The position numbers were made by a program, and so were the translations under genes. From NCBI GenBank assembly GCA_963755375.1, contig CAVWKG010000006.1:372001-436000 (forward strand): DNA of 64,000 bases, written 5' to 3'. Below, in pieces: positions 60,933 through 64,000 of this stretch (within the stretch, counting starts at the first letter, position 1; each line of letters starts with the position of its first letter). This DNA comes from Bog-473 sp963755375. GTDB taxonomy: Bacteria > Actinomycetota > Acidimicrobiia > Acidimicrobiales > RAAP-2. The notes beneath the pieces are model-generated. The model had not been told where the DNA came from. It did not search any database and saw nothing but the letters and a program-made list of their open reading frames with translations.

Positions 60933-62522
60933 TTGAGGAGGAATCGACGGACATCGATCGGAATCGTGACATGCGGACTGCTGCTGGCAGCCGGTGCTGT
61001 GGTGGGCGTCACGCCCGCGGGCGCGACGTCGCCGCCAAGCGTGCAGACGACGGTGCAGGCAGTGCAGAACGCGGTCGCGGCGGCGGTCGCGCAGGCAACC
61101 GGGTCAGCGGCCCCGACGCCGCTGCCGACGCCTCTACCGACGCCGGCGCCGAACCCGCCGGCGCAGGGTCCAGCCTCGGATCCCTTGCCGCCGTTGCCGG
61201 TTTCGGTCTCGACTCCGACTTCGGCCGCGTCGAACGCGGTCGGCGGCACGCCTCTGCCCGGGCAGAGCTCCACGAGCGGGACGAACACGACACGGCAGTC
61301 GTCATCCGTGGCCAACGTTGACGCGCCGGTGAACGCCTGCGCACTCTCTGTCGGCCTCGTGGCGGACGCCAGCAGCAGTTGCTCCACGACGTCGGTCGGG
61401 GTGAATCAGGCCGGTGGGCTCGCGAACATCAGCGTCCCGATCACGGCGCAGGACATCGCCATCGGCCTGCTGAACCAGGCGGCTTCGGAGCTCGGGCTCT
61501 CCAGCGGCCAGTCCTCGGCGGCGACGTCGCAGAGCGGCGCCATCAACGCCGACGCCCCGGTGAGCATCTGTTCGGTCAACGTGGGTCTTGTCGGGAACAC
61601 GTCAAGCGGCTGCGATACCACGGGCACGAGCGGCCCGGCCACGCAAACGGGCCTCGTCGACGCCGACGTGCCGGTCACCGTCTGCGACGAGATCGTCGAG
61701 ATCGACGGAAACAGCTCGGCGAACTGCCCGCAACAGCCAGACACCGCCAATCAGCAGGGTCAGGCGGCCGACGTCGTTGCGCCGGTCACCGCGTGTGGAG
61801 CGATCGTCGAAGTCGACGGCTCGGCGAACGGCATGTGTATGCCCGACGCCGGGTTCCCACTCGTCAACGACCTGCCGACCAGTGATGACAGCCAGAGCGC
61901 TCCCGTCGACGGGGTCATCCCGGTGAACGCGTGCAGCGTCGTGCTGGCCGTGGCAGGCACAGCGAGCAACTCGTGCGAGCCGTCCCACGTCGAGACCAAT
62001 CCGACGGGGTCCGTCCCGGTCTCCGCTCCCGTGACCGTGTGCGCCGTGACGGCGGCACTGGACGGCAACTCGAACGGCACCTGCGCCGGCGCCAGCTCGA
62101 GCTCGAACCCGATCGGCACCCCGGGGAGTCCCGGCAGAGGCGCGACCGTGCCCGTGATCCTCTGTGGCATAGAGGGAGCCCTCGCCGGGAGCGCGGACGC
62201 ATCGTGCACGGAGCCGGCCTCCTCCGCGCTGCCCCCGACCACAGGCACCGGAACGTCTCCGACACCGACCGCCTCCTCGCCTGCCCCGACGCCCGTGTCG
62301 ACAGCGCTGGTGTCGACGGGCGCGACGCCGCTAGTACCGACGGGCGCGACACCGCTGAGCGCGCCGACAGTGGCAACGGCGTCATCGAGCGCCTCGTCCC
62401 TGGCCTCGACGGGCGCGCCGCTGCTGCTGGAGGTCCTGATCGGGGCCGGGGCGTTGTTGATGGGCCTGGCGATCAGCCGCCTCGGTCGTCGCCGGACCAC
62501 GGGAAGGGTTCTCGCCGAGTAA
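60933..62522 (+). CDS. chaplin-like repeat surface protein with LAxTG sorting signal; TTG start
   Basis: A 529-residue secreted protein. Signal peptide LRRNRRTSIGIVTCGLLLAA ends at AGA. A Pro/Thr linker precedes seven degenerate chaplin-like units, each with two Cys about 16 apart: NACALSVGLVADASSSC, SICSVNVGLVGNTSSGC, TVCDEIVEIDGNSSANC, TACGAIVEVDGSANGMC, NACSVVLAVAGTASNSC, TVCAVTAALDGNSNGTC and ILCGIEGALAGSADASC. The C-terminus is a sortase signal: LASTG, a hydrophobic helix (LLEVLIGAGALLMGLAI) and Arg tail; LAxTG suits class E sortase. The TTG 60933 start is supported by AAAGGAG at 7 nt. Such proteins coat cells with amyloid-like hydrophobic layers in Streptomyces; function here is inferred. 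Confidence 0.8.
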   Translation: MRRNRRTSIGIVTCGLLLAAGAVVGVTPAGATSPPSVQTTVQAVQNAVAAAVAQATGSAAPTPLPTPLPTPAPNPPAQGPASDPLPPLPVSVSTPTSAASNAVGGTPLPGQSSTSGTNTTRQSSSVANVDAPVNACALSVGLVADASSSCSTTSVGVNQAGGLANISVPITAQDIAIGLLNQAASELGLSSGQSSAATSQSGAINADAPVSICSVNVGLVGNTSSGCDTTGTSGPATQTGLVDADVPVTVCDEIVEIDGNSSANCPQQPDTANQQGQAADVVAPVTACGAIVEVDGSANGMCMPDAGFPLVNDLPTSDDSQSAPVDGVIPVNACSVVLAVAGTASNSCEPSHVETNPTGSVPVSAPVTVCAVTAALDGNSNGTCAGASSSSNPIGTPGSPGRGATVPVILCGIEGALAGSADASCTEPASSALPPTTGTGTSPTPTASSPAPTPVSTALVSTGATPLVPTGATPLSAPTVATASSSASSLASTGAPLLLEVLIGAGALLMGLAISRLGRRRTTGRVLAE

Positions 62523-62593
62523 CCGCGGCTCTGGCGGTGCGGCGCCGCCCGCCAGCGGCGGTCGACGCGGAGGGCAAATCAGAGGAGAGGTCC

Positions 62594-63457
62594 ATGTTCA
62601 ACAACGACGACGCGGGTGCCGGCACAGGCTTGGAGGCGGTGTTCCAATCGCAGCAATTCGGGCGAGTGGTCGGTGCGGGAGTCGGACCCGAAGGCGCCGC
62701 CCCTCCGGCAGACGCGGGGGAGAACATGGCGCCACGCGCTGCAGCCCCTCCCGCTGAGGTCGGCGCGGAACCAACCGTCGAGCCGCAGCTCGCGAGGACT
62801 CCCCCTGTCCGAGGGGCGCCAGCGCGCTTGGACTACGCCACGCCGCCCGCCACGACACTGCCGAGGGCTCAGAACCACGGATACCGTACGGTCGCCCTGG
62901 TCAGCGGCGTCGCCGCAGTCGCGCTCGTCGTTGCTGGCGTCACGTCCGGGACGGGTCCGCACCGGTCTCCGGCCGTCTCCGCCCAGGCGAAGCAGGCGAC
63001 CGCGGGGCCACGTGGTGGATCGCATCCCTCCTCGGGCGGGGGGCCGGCGGGGACCGCCGCCTCGGGTGGACGACCGCTCACCGCCGCGCTCGGGTCCGGT
63101 GCCCGGTGGTCCTCTTCCTTGCACACGGCGAGCCCAATCGGTTCAAGCGGTGCTCCGAGCGGACAGGTGACCCTCAGTGGAGCGACGACGACGACCGGTA
63201 CCGCGGTGCCGCCACCGGCACCGGCGGCACCCTCTGTGGGGTCCAGGGGGACCCCACCACCACCCCCTCCTGCCGGCACCAACCCAGCCGCGCCCAATGC
63301 GCCGCTGGTGGGGAACACCGTCACTGCCGTCGTGACGTCGGTGACGGACGCAGCGGGCCAACTCGGAACTTCGGTCCCGGGCACTGCGTCGACGACCGGC
63401 GTCATCGGGAGCGCGGTCAGCGGCGTCGGCCAGGTGGTCAGTTCGGCAGGCTCCTGA
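62594..63457 (+). CDS. hypothetical membrane protein, Pro/Ala/Ser-rich
   Basis: A 287-residue protein. It has an acidic N-terminus with the motif GLEAVFQSQQFGRVVG, then a Pro/Ala-rich cytoplasmic region, one membrane helix (residues about 99-117, TVALVSGVAAVALVVAGVT), and an extracellular part rich in Ser/Gly/Pro/Thr (PPPPPPAGTNPAAP). GAGGAGAGG before ATG 62594 is a strong ribosome site. It lies 71 nt after the chaplin-like gene, suggesting a surface-protein operon. The partial gene at 63821 has the same N-terminal motif, so they are paralogues. No known domain. Confidence 0.7.
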   Translation: MFNNDDAGAGTGLEAVFQSQQFGRVVGAGVGPEGAAPPADAGENMAPRAAAPPAEVGAEPTVEPQLARTPPVRGAPARLDYATPPATTLPRAQNHGYRTVALVSGVAAVALVVAGVTSGTGPHRSPAVSAQAKQATAGPRGGSHPSSGGGPAGTAASGGRPLTAALGSGARWSSSLHTASPIGSSGAPSGQVTLSGATTTTGTAVPPPAPAAPSVGSRGTPPPPPPAGTNPAAPNAPLVGNTVTAVVTSVTDAAGQLGTSVPGTASTTGVIGSAVSGVGQVVSSAGS

Positions 63458-63474
63458 CAACGCGACGCGTCCCG

Positions 63475-63507
63475 TCGGTTTGTAGTCGGTTTGCAATCGG
63501 TTGCGAG
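63475..63507 (+). repeat. three imperfect 11-bp direct repeats
   Basis: TCGGTTTGTAG (63475-63485), TCGGTTTGCAA (63486-63496) and TCGGTTGCGAG (63497-63507). The shared heptamer TCGGTT(T/G) recurs with 4-bp spacers. Confidence 0.75.
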
Positions 63508-63524
63508 CGCGTTGCGGGAAAGTG

Positions 63525-63550
63525 CGCGCGGCGCGGTCGCGCGGCGCGGT
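63525..63550 (+). repeat. perfect 13-bp tandem duplication
   Basis: CGCGCGGCGCGGT at 63525-63537 and again at 63538-63550, with no mismatch. Purely G/C/T; possible replication slippage. Confidence 0.8.
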
Positions 63551-63820
63551 GTCGCGTCGCAGTGCGCGCCTGTCCGGAACGATGCGCCGACAACGGTACG
63601 ACAACGCCGGAAAACACCGCGAGATTGATGCGCAACGCGGGCCGCAGAACTTTGGTTTTCAAGGCGCACACAGCCGTTCGAACTAATTCCCAACAGATTC
63701 CGGTTTCCACGCACCCACAAACGGCCGACAGTTATATCCTTGACATTGAGGGGGCGTCTGAATCGCGGAGGCGTCCGAGCGGTAAGAAGCTTTGCTGCCA
63801 GACGATTGCTGTGGAGGACA

Positions 63821-64000
63821 ATGAGGGGGTCCGGGCCCGAATGGGCTGGTTCTGACGATCACGCAACTTTGGAAGAGGTTTTCGCGTCCCGTTCGTTCGG
63901 GCACCCGCTTCCCGAGGAGCCGGCGTCCACCACCGTGCCCGAGGTGGTCGGCGCAGCGAAGCCGAACTTCGTCCACAATCCGTTCATCGCGACGGCCGCC
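63821..64000 (+). CDS. paralogue of the preceding membrane protein (3' end outside window)
   Basis: An open frame from ATG 63821 reaches the window end (60 codons) without a stop. Its SDDHATLEEVFASRSFGHPL matches the upstream protein's GLEAVFQSQQFGRVV at the same distance from the start. The remaining sequence is Pro/Val/Ala-rich like the paralogue. The start is uncertain because the GGAGGA upstream is too close. It is probably a single-helix surface or signalling protein. Confidence 0.6.
   Translation, partial: MRGSGPEWAGSDDHATLEEVFASRSFGHPLPEEPASTTVPEVVGAAKPNFVHNPFIATAA

Larger units (their letters stand above)
63458..63820. other. intergenic region between the two paralogous membrane protein genes
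   Basis: A 363-nt gap with two repeat blocks (63475-63507 and 63525-63550) and then an AT-richer stretch (63650-63760) with TTGACA near 63752 that may carry the next promoter. A GGAGGA sits only 2 nt before ATG 63821. Confidence 0.5.

Noticed and set aside
63969..63981. TCGTCCACAATCC identical to oriC 48764-48776
   Set aside because: It encodes FVHNP in the last gene; a 13-base match in coding sequence is likely chance.

Overview
The window is high-GC (roughly 70%) actinobacterial DNA that spans a chromosomal replication origin. Gene order around dnaA (parB, parA, rsmG, jag, yidC, yidD, rnpA, rpmH, then dnaA, dnaN, recF, a DUF721 gene, gyrB, gyrA) is the canonical actinobacterial origin cluster. 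Many GTG starts, DUF5318, a PadR-ino1 pair, WS/DGAT, F420-type PPOX and DUF222-HNH genes fit Actinobacteria. An acidimicrobial-type lineage is my best guess, but it is inference. No tRNA or rRNA gene was seen.

Layout. 1-3201: ABC exporter plus two-component system. 3235-7528: a hypothetical gene, patatin lipase, WS/DGAT acyltransferase, SRPBCC/DUF2505 and PPOX genes. 7529-12682: OmpR regulator, peroxiredoxin, SDR, MFS exporter, PIG-L deacetylase and a small orphan. 12864-15974: three-gene DNA-repair operon (LigD-type primase/polymerase, HhH-PHP nuclease, ATP-dependent ligase). 15971-17909: aldolase and amidohydrolase. 18016-22063: a five-gene operon resembling methylamine dehydrogenase maturation genes. 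It is built around a Tat-exported, extremely Cys-rich MauA-like protein fused to six propeller-like repeats, and is the most novel system here. 22115-24623: HNH, PPOX and HAD genes. 24620-31242: dnaB-rplI-rpsR-ssb-rpsF, panB, DUF5318, PadR and ino1. 31259-40444: AhpD-like, cca, DUF6049, murJ, DegV, a small membrane protein, trxB, trxA and a CwlM-like gene. 40615-46924 (minus) and 47172-56056 (plus): the origin cluster, with two parS sites at 42987-43052 and the presumed oriC at 48561-48860. 56085-60710: lepB, D-aminoacylase-like, a coiled-coil protein and a dCTP deaminase. 60933-64000: secreted or membrane surface proteins, including a chaplin-like LAxTG protein.

Cross-cutting observations. 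(1) About a dozen genes have a TAnnnT -10 element 6-7 nt before the start codon and no Shine-Dalgarno, which implies leaderless mRNAs. (2) ssb and parB each carry one extra G in a G-run that breaks an otherwise canonical frame; sequencing error is the simplest explanation. (3) Three genes (WS/DGAT, SDR, CwlM-like) need ACG or CTG starts to recover their family N-termini. (4) DnaA-box-like motifs occur not only at oriC but also upstream of dnaB and in the cwlM-parB gap. (5) GyrB has Asn where the EGDSAGG motif normally has Asp.
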